Shown here piece after piece: positions 42,388-53,738 of a stretch of DNA of 64,000 nucleotides (within the stretch, counting starts at the first letter, position 1; each line of letters starts with the position of its first letter). Where the stretch lies: positions 63,136,288 to 63,200,287 of the forward strand of contig JAYGXS010000004.1 of assembly GCA_036362985.1 (NCBI GenBank), written 5' to 3'. The position numbers and the translations under genes were made by a program. Source of the stretch: Ligula intestinalis (taxonomy: Eukaryota > Platyhelminthes > Cestoda > Diphyllobothriidea > Diphyllobothriidae). The notes beneath the pieces are model-generated. The model saw nothing but the letters and a program-made list of their open reading frames with translations. It had not been told where the DNA came from and did not search any database.

Positions 42388-43015
42388 TTCGACCATCGAT
42401 TTCGATGAAGTGCACAGACAGATTGGTACAGAAGGTGTCAGTCTCAGGTGTTAGGTTTAAAATGATAGAGGACGTAATTAGCGTCTCCGCACTCTTCACC
42501 TTCTCCCGGAGTCTCAGACTAAATAGGGTCCGGTGTAGGCTGCTTTATCAAATGCAAGCTGAATCACCGCCTAACCTAGTCTTAAGTGACAGTAGCATTT
42601 TGCGCTGGTACTACTGCATTTATTACCCTTACTTCACCCTTATTAGGTCTGAATACAGACCCACTGAGTCCGAGAATGATACAGTTACTACTATTTCTAA
42701 TACTATTGACTATCAATGTAGCCGAGTCTTAGTAGTACTGGTACTATTTCTGACGCTAATATTTGGCAAAAATGACGCTGATTTGAAAATTAACGCTGGA
42801 GATCATACCTTCTCAGCAAGGAATGGAAAATTTTCGTTGATGTTATTTCGAGTAAATACCGGTTTGAGGCCCTGAGAACATCAAGGCTTGCCACGTTTTT
42901 CGCCCACTCACCTCTATCTTCCCCGGCTGTGTCCGTTTTAACTAGAAGCTGGACTATGAGGACTAAGATAATGCTGCTGTAGGTAATTGCCTATGCTAAA
43001 GTGCTACTTCTACTA
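42388..43015 (+). repeat. Dispersed repeat R1, copy 3
   Basis: Starts GTTCGACCATCGATTTCGAT and ends near TGCTGCTGTAGGTAATTGCC, collinear with 13884-14480. A 170-codon open frame inside is a by-product with no domain. Confidence 0.65.
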
Positions 43016-43019
43016 ACCA

Positions 43020-45010
43020 TAGTAACTTAAACCCGAGTCGTGTTCGAGATATCTTACAAAATTTCTCAACGGAATTTTTAATATCTGTTGTCCTTTTGAC
43101 ACGGTCATGCTTAGGCCAGACCGAATATCTTCTCCCCATTTAAAAACTTCGGGAAGAAATATGGAGCTGTTTTTCAAACTAGGTCTACGTGAAAGACTGA
43201 AGGACGTTAACGTCCTCATAAAGCGTGAGATCACAAGGCTAAATGACCTTTTTGTTAGTCAGTTATTTACTTCTTCTGCATCTTCGTCTCCTCTCTCTTC
43301 CTCTGAAATATGGAAGAGTCTTAAACGCCTCCTCGGTCAACGCAACACACTGGTGCATTTTGATGCTGACCTAGGCAGCTAAAACTGAAAATTCATCCAC
43401 ACTCCCACCGACTCCTATCTCCCGACGAATGCTATTTCCTTACCACCAAGTGATTTTTCTCCAGTGTCTGTGGCAAAAGTGCTGAAACACCTAAACAAGG
43501 TTAAAGCTACAACAGCTGCCGGACCAGATGGCGTCTCCCCATTTCTCCTTAAATCTTGCTCTTTTCAATTAGCTCCTGTCTTGGCACATCTTATTGATTT
43601 ATATTTCATGGAGTCCAAGATTCTTGATGGTTGGCGTTCGGTCAAAATCACTCCTATCCCGAAAAAAACCACTTCTACAGGTCCCAAATCCTTTCGCCCA
43701 ATTGCCTGCTCTTCTGAACTCCTCAAACTTACAGAAAGAGTTGCTCTGGACATCATTAAGCCGTTTTAATCCAATTTTTCTGATCCCTTGCAGTTTGCGT
43801 ATAAGGCTAGGCGTAGTACACTAGATGCTCTTGCTCTGGAAGTCCATTCTGCTCTTCGAGACTTGGATAAGGGATGCCGTGCATACGCATGTGCTTTTCT
43901 CGACTACTCCTCAGCCTTCAACACGATCCCGCGCTATCTTAATAAAACCTCTGCATGCGGCTCTCCTGGCTGGGCCGTCTCTTGGCTTTGGGACTATTTT
44001 ACTTCCTGCCAAACTTCGTTCAGAGCGAGAAGCGAAAATCCATGGTCCTTCCCAACATTTGTGGAGTTCAGCAGGGGTTTATAGTATCCTATCATCTTTT
44101 TTCCCGCCATAATGATGACCTACGATCTCCAAACGCATGTTTGTTTGTCAAATATGCTGATGATATGGTTTTCGGCCATCCTCCCAAAAGCGAGACACAT
44201 CTCCAAATACTGAAGGATGGACTTGACCATGTCAAGGCATGGTCGTCGAACAATGCCCTTTTACTTAATGAGCGGAAGTCAGTCCAGTGTATCTTTTGGC
44301 TGCGACCCTCTCCCAATCCTGAAACTATTGACTTTCTACCCAACAAAGTATCCTCCTTCCGATACCTTGGTGTAACATTTACTCATTTATTCTTCATATT
44401 GAAGACCTTTTTTATTAAAATCCGCAAATTTTTATATTACATCCGCCGTTTGTGTTCATATCGCACCCCGCAAGCCCTCATCTGGTTTTTTATAGATGCA
44501 TGTATACTCCCTCTCATTCTGTATTGCTCTCCAGTTACTTTTCCAACATGACTTAAGAAAGACTTGCTTATTATTAAACGTATTCTCCGCATGATTTCTT
44601 CAGCTGCCGGTTATTCCTATGCTTATTTTAGCTGACATTATAGTACAGCGCTACTTTCAACCGATCAAGCAATTCGCTGATCGCATCCTTAGTGAGGTTG
44701 CTCACCCTCTCCACTCTGAACTAATGGGTGCGAGGTCTTCTCGTAAAATGTGCCGAGGCTTCCTTCATATGTCCCGCCGTACATTGGCCTACCAGAACTC
44801 GATGCTCCCATTCTTAGCACGATTCCTCACGTGTGAAGAAACGGAAATTGAGAAGCTGAAGGCTGACCTGTCACCATAACTGATGTGGTAACCGTGTCGA
44901 TTTCTTACTTTGAGTATTTTGTGATCTTTGACCGCTCACTCTTCAGCTTTTTGGACCCCTTAATTTACCTTATTTTTGCTCTCCGTAAATGGATCCATTT
45001 TTCGCTGACA
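43020..45010 (+). pseudogene. Rex1-like LINE, frameshifted RT
   Basis: In order: KATTAAGPDGVSPFLLK (43500), GWRSVKITPIPKK, KSFRPIACSSELLKLTER, QFAYKARRSTLDALAL, a LDYSSAFNTIPR motif A, then CLFVKYADDMV (motif C) and FRYLGVTF. The QFAYK.RRSTLDA...LDY.SAFN combination is characteristic of Rex1-type LINEs of the CR1 group. At least three frameshifts or stops (about 43380, 43769, 44000). Its 3' UTR (44830-45010) recurs at 41576-41750. Confidence 0.75.
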
Positions 45011-45449
45011 AGTCTAATATTATCTTCAAAATTAAGTTCTCTATCGATCTATCATATTATGGTATGGCTTATAGGTGCCTGTTGGAAGCCGGAATCCAGT
45101 ATGCATTTCCAATCTATAGGATGAAGGCGATTTACAGTTTATGGGTTTAGGCAGAGCGTTATTAACAAGAAGCCCAAAGCTACGTCATACCCTTATGAAT
45201 TACGCAGTGACTTTTGCCGCGTATAGGCTGTCCGCAGGCCTACTACAACGCCTAACTTGCGGTAGACTTAGCATAATCGCATGCTATTGTCTTCCTATGC
45301 TGGTATTAATTGGCGATTTAGTGAAGTGAAAGTAGTACTGAACTATATCTGCGGTCGGACGTACGTGTGGGCTAACTTCCTCTGAAGTATCAAGAAATGC
45401 TCACGCAGCCGGTCCGCCCCAGCCGATTAACATTGCGATGCTGGTTTGG

Positions 45450-45524
45450 ACAAGGACTTCTTTCAAACACCGAGATCCTTCTGTTCTTCAACATTTGAAC
45501 GGGGTTGTCCATCAAGGAAGTATC
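45450..45524 (-). pseudogene. CR1-like LINE scrap
   Basis: CACCGAGATCCTTCTGTTC, CAACATTTGAACGGGGTTG and CATCAAGGAAGTA match 59670-59730 of the decayed minus-strand LINE. It is cut by the M1 MITE end at 45525. Confidence 0.55.
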
Positions 45525-45600
45525 GGCAAGACTGTCTTGTAGAGCCACCTAAATATCTATTCCCCCAGCCCAACTTTCTTACGAAATCGATGGTTATACA
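45525..45600. repeat. M1 MITE left end
   Basis: GGCAAGACTGTCTTGTAGAG, then CTAAATATCTATTCCCCCAG, resembles the left end of the complete element at 56923-57317. I could not find the right end. Confidence 0.45.
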
Positions 45601-46136
45601 TGTAATGCTTGGTTAACGAGTGTAAATGAATATGTAATTTTCTCTAAAATTACCAAAGAACATTATATTCATAGGGACATATAGAGGTTTTAATGGTTTA
45701 AGTAGAATCAACTTCATAAATATAGGCTCCTGTTGCTCAGGTCGTTTTACTGCAAGATGTAAAGCTAGGTTATTAGTATAAGTCAAAGGCAAGTACGACG
45801 TCTAAAGACAGTCCTATCACTTGATGTAACTGGATTGTGGATCATCCTCCTCATTCATTCGCTAAATCGCATATCCTTTTAGCTTGAGTCATTACTGACG
45901 CCTCAGTTCTTTTTCCGCTCACCACGTATTTTACCTTAATGCGGTATCCCCACTTATTGCCGTTTTAGCGCTCCTCATTGATGAGGACTCTATATTGCAG
46001 TGGGTAACTGTGCACCGATCTGTTTCAGAATGTACCCATCCTGGTTGATACCCTGTTTGCGAGATCTTGGTACCACAAGCATATGTGTTCAAGGCGAAAT
46101 AGTTGCGTTATTCGCTAAGTTTTAGATACAATGTAT

Positions 46137-46312
46137 TACCGACAAACACGGGGACATCCACAAAGACATCTTCTGTCTCATTAGGCATCGTCAGGTGGTG
46201 ATACCCCAACTCCAGTGTAGCAGCGAAAATTGCCGCCACAACCGAGTTTCGAAATGGCGTCTCTCCAGCCAGAGGCGAACGCTCTAACCATTGAGCCGCG
46301 GGTCTGCCCTAG
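46137..46312 (-). mobile_element. tRNA-like SINE (family S2), inverted partner
   Basis: Reverse complement: GCGGCTCAATGGTTAGAGCG (A-box-like), then a degenerate TTCGAAA B box, CACTGGAGTTGGGGT, and a tail ending TGTTTGTCGGTAATACATTG. It pairs with 46384-46560. Confidence 0.75.
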
Positions 46313-46383
46313 GTACATCCTGAAACAGACCGGTGTACAGTTACCCACTACTATATAATCCCGATCACAAACAGACAACACCG

Positions 46384-46560
46384 CGGACCCGTGGCTCAAT
46401 GGTTAGAGCATTCGCCTCTGGCCGGAGAGACGCGAGTTCGAAAATCGAGTGTGGCGGCAAGTTCCGCTGCTACACTGGAGTTGGGGATCACCACCTGACG
46501 ATGCCTAATGAGACAGAATATGCCTTTGTGGATGTCCCTGTGTTTGTCGGTAATACATTG
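46384..46560 (+). mobile_element. tRNA-like SINE (family S2)
   Basis: CCCGTGGCTCAATGGTTAGA (tRNA A box TGGCTCAATGG), GCGAGTTCGAAAATCGAG (B-box-like), then the tail described for its partner. It is too degenerate to be a working tRNA gene. Confidence 0.75.
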
Positions 46561-49500
46561 TTACTCTATTGCCTCCGTGGAAGTGTATGAATCGTGGGTG
46601 GCGGTCGCATGTGGTGTACCCTCCACAGTTGGGAATATACTTGCAGTCGGCAATTGCTTTTGTGCAACGGCTGCTACTCCGGCAGGTTAGAAACTTTTCC
46701 TTCTGAACGTGGTCTAAAATTGTGACCTCGGTGTGCAAGGTGTGGCGAGACCACTGCGGCCGATGTACGAAACTTGCACCAATTGAAAATTCTACTTTCA
46801 ACCAGAATGAATAGCCCAAGTGTGCAGTGTTCAGTTACTTTTGAAGCGCATATGTACGCTTGAGAGAATTCTACCCGACGGCCTTTGATTCATTGTTGGA
46901 CTCCTGCCGCTATTTCGGTCCATTTCTGCCAGTCCGAATCTTCCTCTGCAATAGGTAGTTGGGCGCCAAATGAATGTTAGTCAGTGTTTGCTTCTAGCAC
47001 TTGACTGTCCGCCCCTCTGGATCCATTTTTCTGTATCGTTATGGGCACCGTCTCGTCACTGCGTGGTATGTGCGCCTACCAGGGACGACTGCCTATATCT
47101 TGTGATGACGCAGTTTTGGGAAGGTAATGCTTAACTTCCTTGCCAGTGGATCTAGCCGATTGAACTCCTCCCAGCGGATTGGCGATAATCTATCATCTGT
47201 TATGTGTCGTCTTTTGGTTAACTTGCTCCCACTGTTGTTTGATGGCGTCCCCTGCTTGCGGAAGCTGGCCGTTTTCACTCCCTGTTTCCTGCTAACTATT
47301 GTTCCGATATATTAGCGGAAATTATCACAGTGTGTGGATTTAGGAAGTCGGAACAATCGTTCTTCATAACGATCACGGTGGGTATGCCTCAAGTAACCCG
47401 CCAGCTAGGAATTTCCTGGAGACTGCCCCTGCCTCCTTTCAATTCTTGCCCACAAACCGCACATATTTTCGAATTGGAAACTACTTTGTTTTGCACGTAG
47501 AACCGGGTGCCCCGTAAATAAATGAACAATTTTACTTACAGCCAGTCAAGATAAATTGGTTTGTTGATTACGATAGATAAAGGGTGGGTGGACATCTTCT
47601 TAGTTCAGCAACCTGGCGTTAGCCACTGACGTTCATTCCTTGATTTGTGATTCAGAGAAGACTGTTTCTCACATAGCCACTTGCTCCCAACTTATGTCGG
47701 ATGGTTATGTTTTGTCCGTACCACCTTAGTGCATTAGACTTATGTGGTAACCAATACAAGTGAAAATACGAGTCCCGGTAAGTAATTGATAAGTATCAGA
47801 TGGGATTACTGGGTCAAGATCATCATTGGGCTGACATTTCGGATTCTGTCGTGGAGCCACCAACAGACGCTGCAAAAGAAATGGGTTGTTCATACACTGG
47901 AAGTTGCAATATTTATAGAATAAAGTCGCTATTTTACTGCACGCCTATGATAATTACTGACTTTCCCTGATTGAGGATAGTTGCCCAGTTCTACACTAAT
48001 CGCTTGATGGCCGGACTGCGGGTCGCTAACTGCTGAACGTCCACACTACGTGCTGGACTTGGGCATGGTGATTGCTTGGCTCCCTGGCGTCTCCAAGACG
48101 CTTTCTTTTATGTTTCCTAGGAGTAGCGACTCGATTTGGACAAACTGAGCCTCAGTACCGAGTATGGGCATTGCATTTTTTTCATAGACTGGGTCTGTAT
48201 ATCTGCATTCAAGCAACCCGCTGTTCACACGATTGTCACCTCTCACGATAAGTTAGGCCTCGTGAACTTTGGATATGTAGCCGGGCTTCATCAAGTGAGC
48301 TGCGACTCGGGAATTGGCGTCATTTCTTCATCCTACTGCCGCATGTTCACTTTGTGTATGCACTTCCCATTTCTGCTGTTGCCTCTAATGATGAACTGTC
48401 GACGGAATCCGAGAGGTAAGACTAATAATGTTCTTCTCCCAGCGATTACATCTGCTACTTCACAATTACTTTTTAATTTACTGCGAAGAAGCTGTTTTTA
48501 CCTATTACGTTAATTTTGTGTGGGTTATAGACAGTGTCAACGGAAATTCTATTTCACCAGCAACTAATCCTAGCCAAATAACCAATAAAGATGGCGAATA
48601 TCCTACCCGAATAACGTCTGAGCAATGGCTCGATCACGTCAGTCGAACAGTGGCAAATTGTGTGACTAGAACGACGTCCATCCTTCACCGACGATCTATG
48701 TCTCGCTCTCACTTTAGAGCTTGTATTTCCTATCCTTAATATCCTTGCAATCTTTTGCCGAAAAGTTGGATTGCCGTACTTAAGTTTGATAGCATTGGTC
48801 ACAGACATTTTGCTGATGCCGTAATTTTTTTTTACTTGAGACTGCGTTTCATTTGTGGTTCTTGAGGCAGAGCACGCAAACAATTCTCTTGAAAACGAAG
48901 TACGTACCCTAGCCTGATACCCGGTTAACCTTGTTTGAACTTGTGCGCGTCTGCCAATTTTATGACACGCTTGTGATATCCAGTTGGGAGAGAAGAGAAA
49001 AGATATGACAAGACTGTAGGACCTTATTTTCTTTTAATTCCTAAGATAGAAATGCGTTTAACAAAGCGTATAAGTCAGAGAATGGTCTGATGTCCATCCT
49101 CGAATGCCTTGCAGTCCCATAGATGATTGCCTGTCAAGGAAAAGCATAAGGCAGGTAAAAAGTTTAACTGAGTCTCAATTACTGAAGATTCTGTGCATAA
49201 ATTATTAGTCAAAGATTTTATGGGCTATAAACATTTGATCCAGAATGACTGCACAATACTCATGACATAATAACCAGCAAAAAAGGTTGATATGTGATTT
49301 TCCATATTCCTCCTCCCATAGTATAGGCTTCAAAGCAGATTCCTCAACGTCTACTTTGTAGTTTCTCGTTATATTATCAGGTCTGACTAAAAACATATTT
49401 TATAAAGTATTCATTTCAAGTCCTTCTCAATGCTTTGCCACACTAAATTTGACTTTAGATTCCTTTAAAATAGTCGCTTACTATTTTATAAAAAGCATCA

Positions 49501-50680
49501 CTTACTCTCTGTTAGCTTTTCCCGTTTACTGGCCGTCCGTAAAGCTGTGGAAAAATAGGCCAAGTATTGCGTTTTACAAAGTGATCTGCCATAATGCTCA
49601 AAATTACAGTTTTGTAACAAATGCTACGATGAAAACACTTTGATTGATTCGACAAAATGATCGTACATAAAAAGAGAGTGAACACGTTTCTTTGTAAGAG
49701 TGCCGTGAAGGAGTATAGGTGTCTGCGGTGTGCAGTGATAATTCAGGCGAAAAAAGTCTTGTCCCAACAGCTTCTCAATTCGGTATATCTTGGCAGCCTC
49801 AACTGGGTGGTGACTATCGAGACACCGTCTGTAATTCTTTTTTTACAGATACTAATGTTTACGTGAAATTTGAATAATTCCACGTAGAGCCCAAATAATA
49901 TCTGCTTCATATAATAAAATTGAAAAAGCAAAAGTTGGTCTTTGAAAACATTTTCTGTGCTGACGCCAGTTGAATGCACAAAAAGGGAGACCGTGTGATA
50001 TAAAGATACGACGAGAATAAATTCCGCCCTATTATTATAAGCATGATGAGCACTTTTATTATCAGAATTTAGAGCAAAGGAGTCGCTTCTTTGACTCGTA
50101 TGGTCAGTAATTAAATAGTATCGATATTTTAGTTGCATGTTTTTTTAAAAATCGAATCCGTGTTGAAACGGGCAAGATTATCTACCGGATGAACTCAGAT
50201 AACTCTCTTTGATGCGTGCGCGATGTTAATGAACTGTTAAGAGGAACATGAAAATGTTCAAAAATATTTGTACAATTTTCCCCCATAGCAAACATTTTCT
50301 ATTAATTGGCTTAATGAGATTTCACAGACTTCACAATGTCAACTGTAGTAAATGAATTTCTCATAATTATCTTCGATAAATTGTCTTCCGTCTTCTGTGG
50401 AAAACTAGTTGCGTCGGTATAAGACAAAATAGCAGTTAAGATATTGAAATCAGTAGGAAACTACCATACCCATTTACTTTTCTGCACAAGGAGAGCTCCT
50501 ATGAACTAACAGACTCGTGCCGTCTTGTCCAGTGTAAAGTTAGTGCATAATTAAGGTGCTGATTATCTTTAAAAGAAAATATACCTAAATAAGCTAGAAA
50601 TTATCCAGAAATTAATTCGAAAGCTATTTTATCAGTGTGTCAATATTTGTGGGAAGATAAAGTGTACTGCAGCAACCTGA
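46561..50680. other. Intergenic, no gene seen
   Basis: 4.1 kb without a recognisable exon. The longer open frames (48136-48513 +; 48554-48883 -; 49743-50138 -) have no family character and no splice context I would trust. AT content rises from about 48.9 kb toward vasohibin. Confidence 0.4.
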
Positions 50681-50685
50681 TCATT

Positions 50686-50691
50686 TTTATT
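50686..50691 (-). terminator. Vasohibin polyadenylation signal AATAAA
   Basis: AATAAA on the minus strand, about 116 nt after the vasohibin stop codon. Confidence 0.5.
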
Positions 50692-50806
50692 CTCACTTAC
50701 CGAACTTTACGTTTTCGGATACAACTGATCCTCTTGCCCTGAGTTCCTACGTGCACGCTCTTATAAATATCATTATATTCTCATTAAACTATCCGTACTT
50801 ATGTCT

Positions 50807-50872
50807 CTAGGGTCTTTTTGGTCGCCAGATTTGATTGCCGGGAGAGTTGATGTGCTTGATGTTGACTCGCTC
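50807..50872 (-). CDS. VASH: Vasohibin exon 8 (last)
   Basis: ERVNIKHINSPGNQIW, then RPKRP and stop (TAG, 50807-50809). The acceptor GGTTCACAG keeps phase 0 with exon 7. The C-terminal tail is much shorter than in vertebrates. Confidence 0.7.
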   Translation of the reverse strand, partial: ERVNIKHINSPGNQIWRPKRP

Positions 50873-52562
50873 CTGTGAACCATTGTAGAGCCACTTCGTT
50901 TGTTTTCTTTGGTTTGTAGTTTCGGCAGTTGTACGGAAACAGGCTGTATTGGGAATTTCGTATACGAAGATGTTAACTAAAAATAAATTAAAGCGAGGGG
51001 ATGTCATTCCATACAGACCAGGTCACCTATTGCAAATGAGTTTTATTTAGTTTGACTCACCTGCTTAGAGTAGTTATCAATAAGCAGTGATATTCGTTTC
51101 CCCGGCGCATGTACGGGTGAAATCGTCAGCCCCTATATTAAGAACTTACTTAAAAATGGCTTACTCTCCACATAATTGTTTCAAGCATATGTGGATCATG
51201 GGGAATAGGCCCTCCAATCCTCAACTTTTGCACAGTGTGTTCGTAGCCGACATATGCCTTCAAGTAGTTGTCAACCAAGTCCGAAAGGTGCTGTAATTCA
51301 TAGAGTAGTTTCTTAGAAGTTTAGCCTCGCAGAAGGATTTTAAAATACATATAAAATAATCAAATATAGGTCACAAGCATCATAGTTTAAGGTTAAATAA
51401 ACCAAATTTATTCTCACGTGGAATTCGAGCGGCTTATACATCAGGTCTTCACGGCGGCTCATTCCCAGGGCTCCGAAATAACCACGGCAGTAGATTCCTA
51501 GCACAACATGTCTGTGTTTGTGGTTGTTAAACTTTGACTTGAAGGAGATTGTGAAACGTTTTAGTTCCGTATGCCCCTGCGTCAAGAATCTATCGAAATT
51601 ATACTTACAATAACGACTCACACCGCGAGTATAACGCCCTCTAAGCACTTTATTGGCAGAGAATCACGGATAATTTGCCTGGCTGTATCTAATAATCTAC
51701 AAAAAGCAACGTCAATGAAAAATCAACTACCTGATAATGGGCCGAAATTTTGGGATGGTAAAAAACTGAGTTCCCGTGTAGTTATACCTTGCAAAGAGAC
51801 AAAATCCGGATAGTAATGCAGCAATACAACTTGAAAATAAAACTTACATATAGAATACACTGTGACTGACAGAAAAAGGTAGATTTAGACAGATTTATCA
51901 GATTTTACAATATTTTTATTATCTTAACAGCACTGTTTGATATCATAGAGTGCTGTTAAGATAATAATGAGGAATTGAATGAACATCTGCGCTTTACGTA
52001 ATATATTCAATAAAAAGTACAACTGAGCATGTGCTTAAACTATAATTGTTAACAGAGTCCTACTTTTAAACTTCATCTTACTGCAGTGAAGACATATAGG
52101 ACTGGATAGCACACAGTTTCTCCCCAGAATTCATCTTTGCTATCGAGCGTGTTGGAGGCACCGGATATATCTAAAGCAGAAAAACGGATTTATGAGTGTC
52201 TTATATAAGATTCAGTCCATAAAAATTTGAAATCTCACAACATCTTTGGAATCCTTTTGCATGAGAGCAAGAATCTGTTCTTCGTAATCCGGGTATAAAT
52301 GACAGCAAAATTGAAACATTTTCGTCCACGTCCGATCGTCCATCGGAAATCCACTCCGATTGGTAAGGAACGTCTTTGAAAATTCATTCGGTATAGGTTC
52401 CGGATTTTTTCTATATAAGTATGTCATAACCCCCTGCTTCTTTGCGTGCCCGCCGGACCGCAAATAATTATCGTTGCTATTGCCGCCTAAATTGTACTGC
52501 GCGCAGCTTCCGTCGTTCAAACGGTCTGGTCTGCCCACGGACAGTTCAGTAGGCTCCGTTAA
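50807..52562 (-). CDS. VASH: Vasohibin (tubulin tyrosine carboxypeptidase)
   Basis: Transglutaminase-like cysteine peptidase that removes the C-terminal Tyr of alpha-tubulin, in vertebrates together with SVBP. Eight minus-strand exons sum to 981 nt (326 aa plus stop in the part seen). Landmarks, numbered from the first exon seen: LTNRSGFPMDDRTW, YNYTGTQFFTIPK, SLPIKCLEGVIL (Cys174), KHRHVVLGIY (His209), GALGMSRREDLMYKPL (Ser226). The Cys-His and His-Ser spacings (35 and 17) equal those of human VASH1 (C169, H204, S221), so the enzyme should be active. Seven introns of 32, 32, 34, 68, 127, 188 and 294 nt; all are GT-AG and in phase. No ATG precedes the first conserved block except one coding MTYLY, so an upstream exon is probably missing. 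It resembles VASH1 and VASH2 about equally. Confidence 0.93.
51061..51132 (-). CDS. VASH: Vasohibin exon 7
   Basis: 24 codons, GLTISPVHAPGKRISLL then IDNYSKQ, corresponding to the LVLNVSKMLRADIRKEL stretch of VASH2. Acceptor AATATAG, donor CAG|GTGAGT. Less conserved, so a little less certain. Confidence 0.7.
51165..51290 (-). CDS. VASH: Vasohibin exon 6
   Basis: 42 codons: HLSDLVDNYLKAY, then VQKLRIGGPIPHDPH and MW (human TLSELVLDFEAAY...HDPH...W). Donor AGA|GTAAGC starts a 32-nt intron. Confidence 0.9.
51418..51589 (-). CDS. VASH: Vasohibin exon 5 (catalytic His and Ser)
   Basis: FLTQGHTELKRFTISFKSK, HRHVVLGIY (His), GALGMSRREDLMYKP (Ser). 57 codons after one completing base. Acceptor TTCGATAG, donor CAC|GTGAGA. 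Confidence 0.95.
51622..51696 (-). CDS. VASH: Vasohibin exon 4 (catalytic Cys)
   Basis: 75 nt: LLDTARQIIRDSLPIKCLEG, then VILA. The catalytic Cys lies in the PIKCLE motif. Flanked by a 34-nt and a 32-nt intron. Confidence 0.93.
51731..51787 (-). CDS. VASH: Vasohibin exon 3
   Basis: 57 nt: YNYTGTQFFTIPKFRPII (human YNHTGTQFFEIKKSRPLTG). The Gln before it is split over the junction. Confidence 0.9.
51916..51967. repeat. Perfect 19-bp hairpin in vasohibin intron 2
   Basis: TTATTATCTTAACAGCACT (51916-51934) is the exact reverse complement of 51949-51967, with a 14-nt loop. It lies mid-intron between exons 2 and 3. It could be a small-RNA hairpin or the remnant of a palindromic transposon end. 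Confidence 0.85.
52082..52170 (-). CDS. VASH: Vasohibin exon 2
   Basis: 89 nt: IYPVPPTRSIAK, then EKLCAIQSYMSSL(Q), matching the IPQVPNY....WLQAIQNYMKTLQ stretch of VASH2. Donor CA|GTAAGA. Confidence 0.85.
52239..52562 (-). CDS. VASH: Vasohibin exon 1 seen (N-terminal)
   Basis: 108 codons. A low-complexity Asn/Gly-containing part, then TNRSGFPMDDRTWTKMF and LYPDYEEQILALM (human VNRGGLPVDEATWERMW...). The acceptor AACTTCAG at its upstream edge and an upstream in-frame TAA suggest a further 5' exon or spliced-leader acceptor. The only usable ATG lies in the MTYLY stretch. Confidence 0.8.
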
Positions 52563-53690
52563 CTGAAGTTGGCGTTAGTCTTTGTGTATCCTATTTTCTA
52601 AGTAAAATAAGTTCCGGTGTGCAGAGAAGTAATGATATTCGCAATAAAATAAAAGCGTACCAGAATATTTAAAACATAGATTCAGGCAGGCTTCGGAAAA
52701 TTTTGTTGTATTTATTTAAAGCTGCATTTTGTGAAAAGTCATTTAATAATTGATAAAAAGACAGTCAATGATGACTATGGAGCAGCGGAACATAAATGTT
52801 TGCATAACATTATTTTCGGTAATAACACACAGCCTTTGCATGTAGGAATTACGAACAATGGCCATGGATGGACACCATCTAGTTAATATTATTATTTCTA
52901 CTTATGTGTAGCATTAGCTAGCCAACTTCATCGGTGGCGCTTGCATAACATTTGTACACTGGTATCCGAGGTAACGTGGTCGTTGATCAAGCGGTCCCTG
53001 ACATGCAGGCTGCAAAGAGTAATTGTTGGTTTTATATATTCCGTATATGTACCGGTAAAAAACCTTTTTGGCAGGGTTCAGACGTAGCTTAACCACGGTT
53101 TCTCCTTTTTATAAAGGATGGGAATAAGAATTTTAACTACAAGAGCATAATATTTGCAGATGAAATCAAAATCTGTAGGACTAATAACTTGGCAAAGGGG
53201 GCCTACTATCTGCAAATAAACTTTGACACACTCGCTGCTAGGGACAACAAGCAGACCCTAGCGTTCATTGTCCTACTATGTGAAGTCTTTGGCTTAACAT
53301 TAGGCCGGAGACGTCTCCTCAAACGCCAATACTGTATGTACAACCATATGGGTACCTCGACGGCCTTAAAACTGCTGCTTGCTGAACATGATTAAAAATT
53401 CGTCCAAAGGCCGATGTGCAACATGCACTGAGGACGACGTTCCCTCATAGCCTCGTATCTCAAACTGCTTGACCCAATCTTCGGTCATTTCTTTGGACTG
53501 CATTTTAAATATGGAAAACCAGCATAGATGCCACAGATAATGATAGAATTTGATCCTATAGAGCAGGTGCAATGACGGAAAAAGGTGGACGGTCTTAGGA
53601 CTTGATCTTATAGTGGAAGACTGGTCAAGCTTCATTGGTTTACGCTCTCCCATAGACAATTGAGCTGTGAACTGCTATATATATATACAT
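52563..53690. other. Upstream flank of vasohibin, nothing firm
   Basis: The minus-strand frame 52914-53096 follows a good acceptor (CTCTTTGCAG) but ends in a stop and has no family match. The frames near 53189-53659 are likewise unassigned. Confidence 0.35.
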
Positions 53691-53738
53691 ATATATGGAA
53701 GGATACGGTAAGGCGATCTCTGGGGGAGAATGTTTATT

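Noticed and set aside
42366..42875. 169-codon plus-strand ORF as a gene
   Set aside because: Lies inside dispersed repeat R1, and the frame is not kept in the other two copies.
46384..46460. Functional tRNA gene
   Set aside because: A box is good, but the B-box region and acceptor pairing are degraded and a SINE tail follows; the inverted partner confirms a repeat family.
48046..48883. Opposed ORFs around 48 kb as exons
   Set aside because: No recognised domain and no consistent splice-phase chain on either strand.
52914..53096. Extra 5' exon of vasohibin
   Set aside because: Good acceptor, but the frame ends in a stop with no convincing donor and no similarity to vasohibin N-termini.
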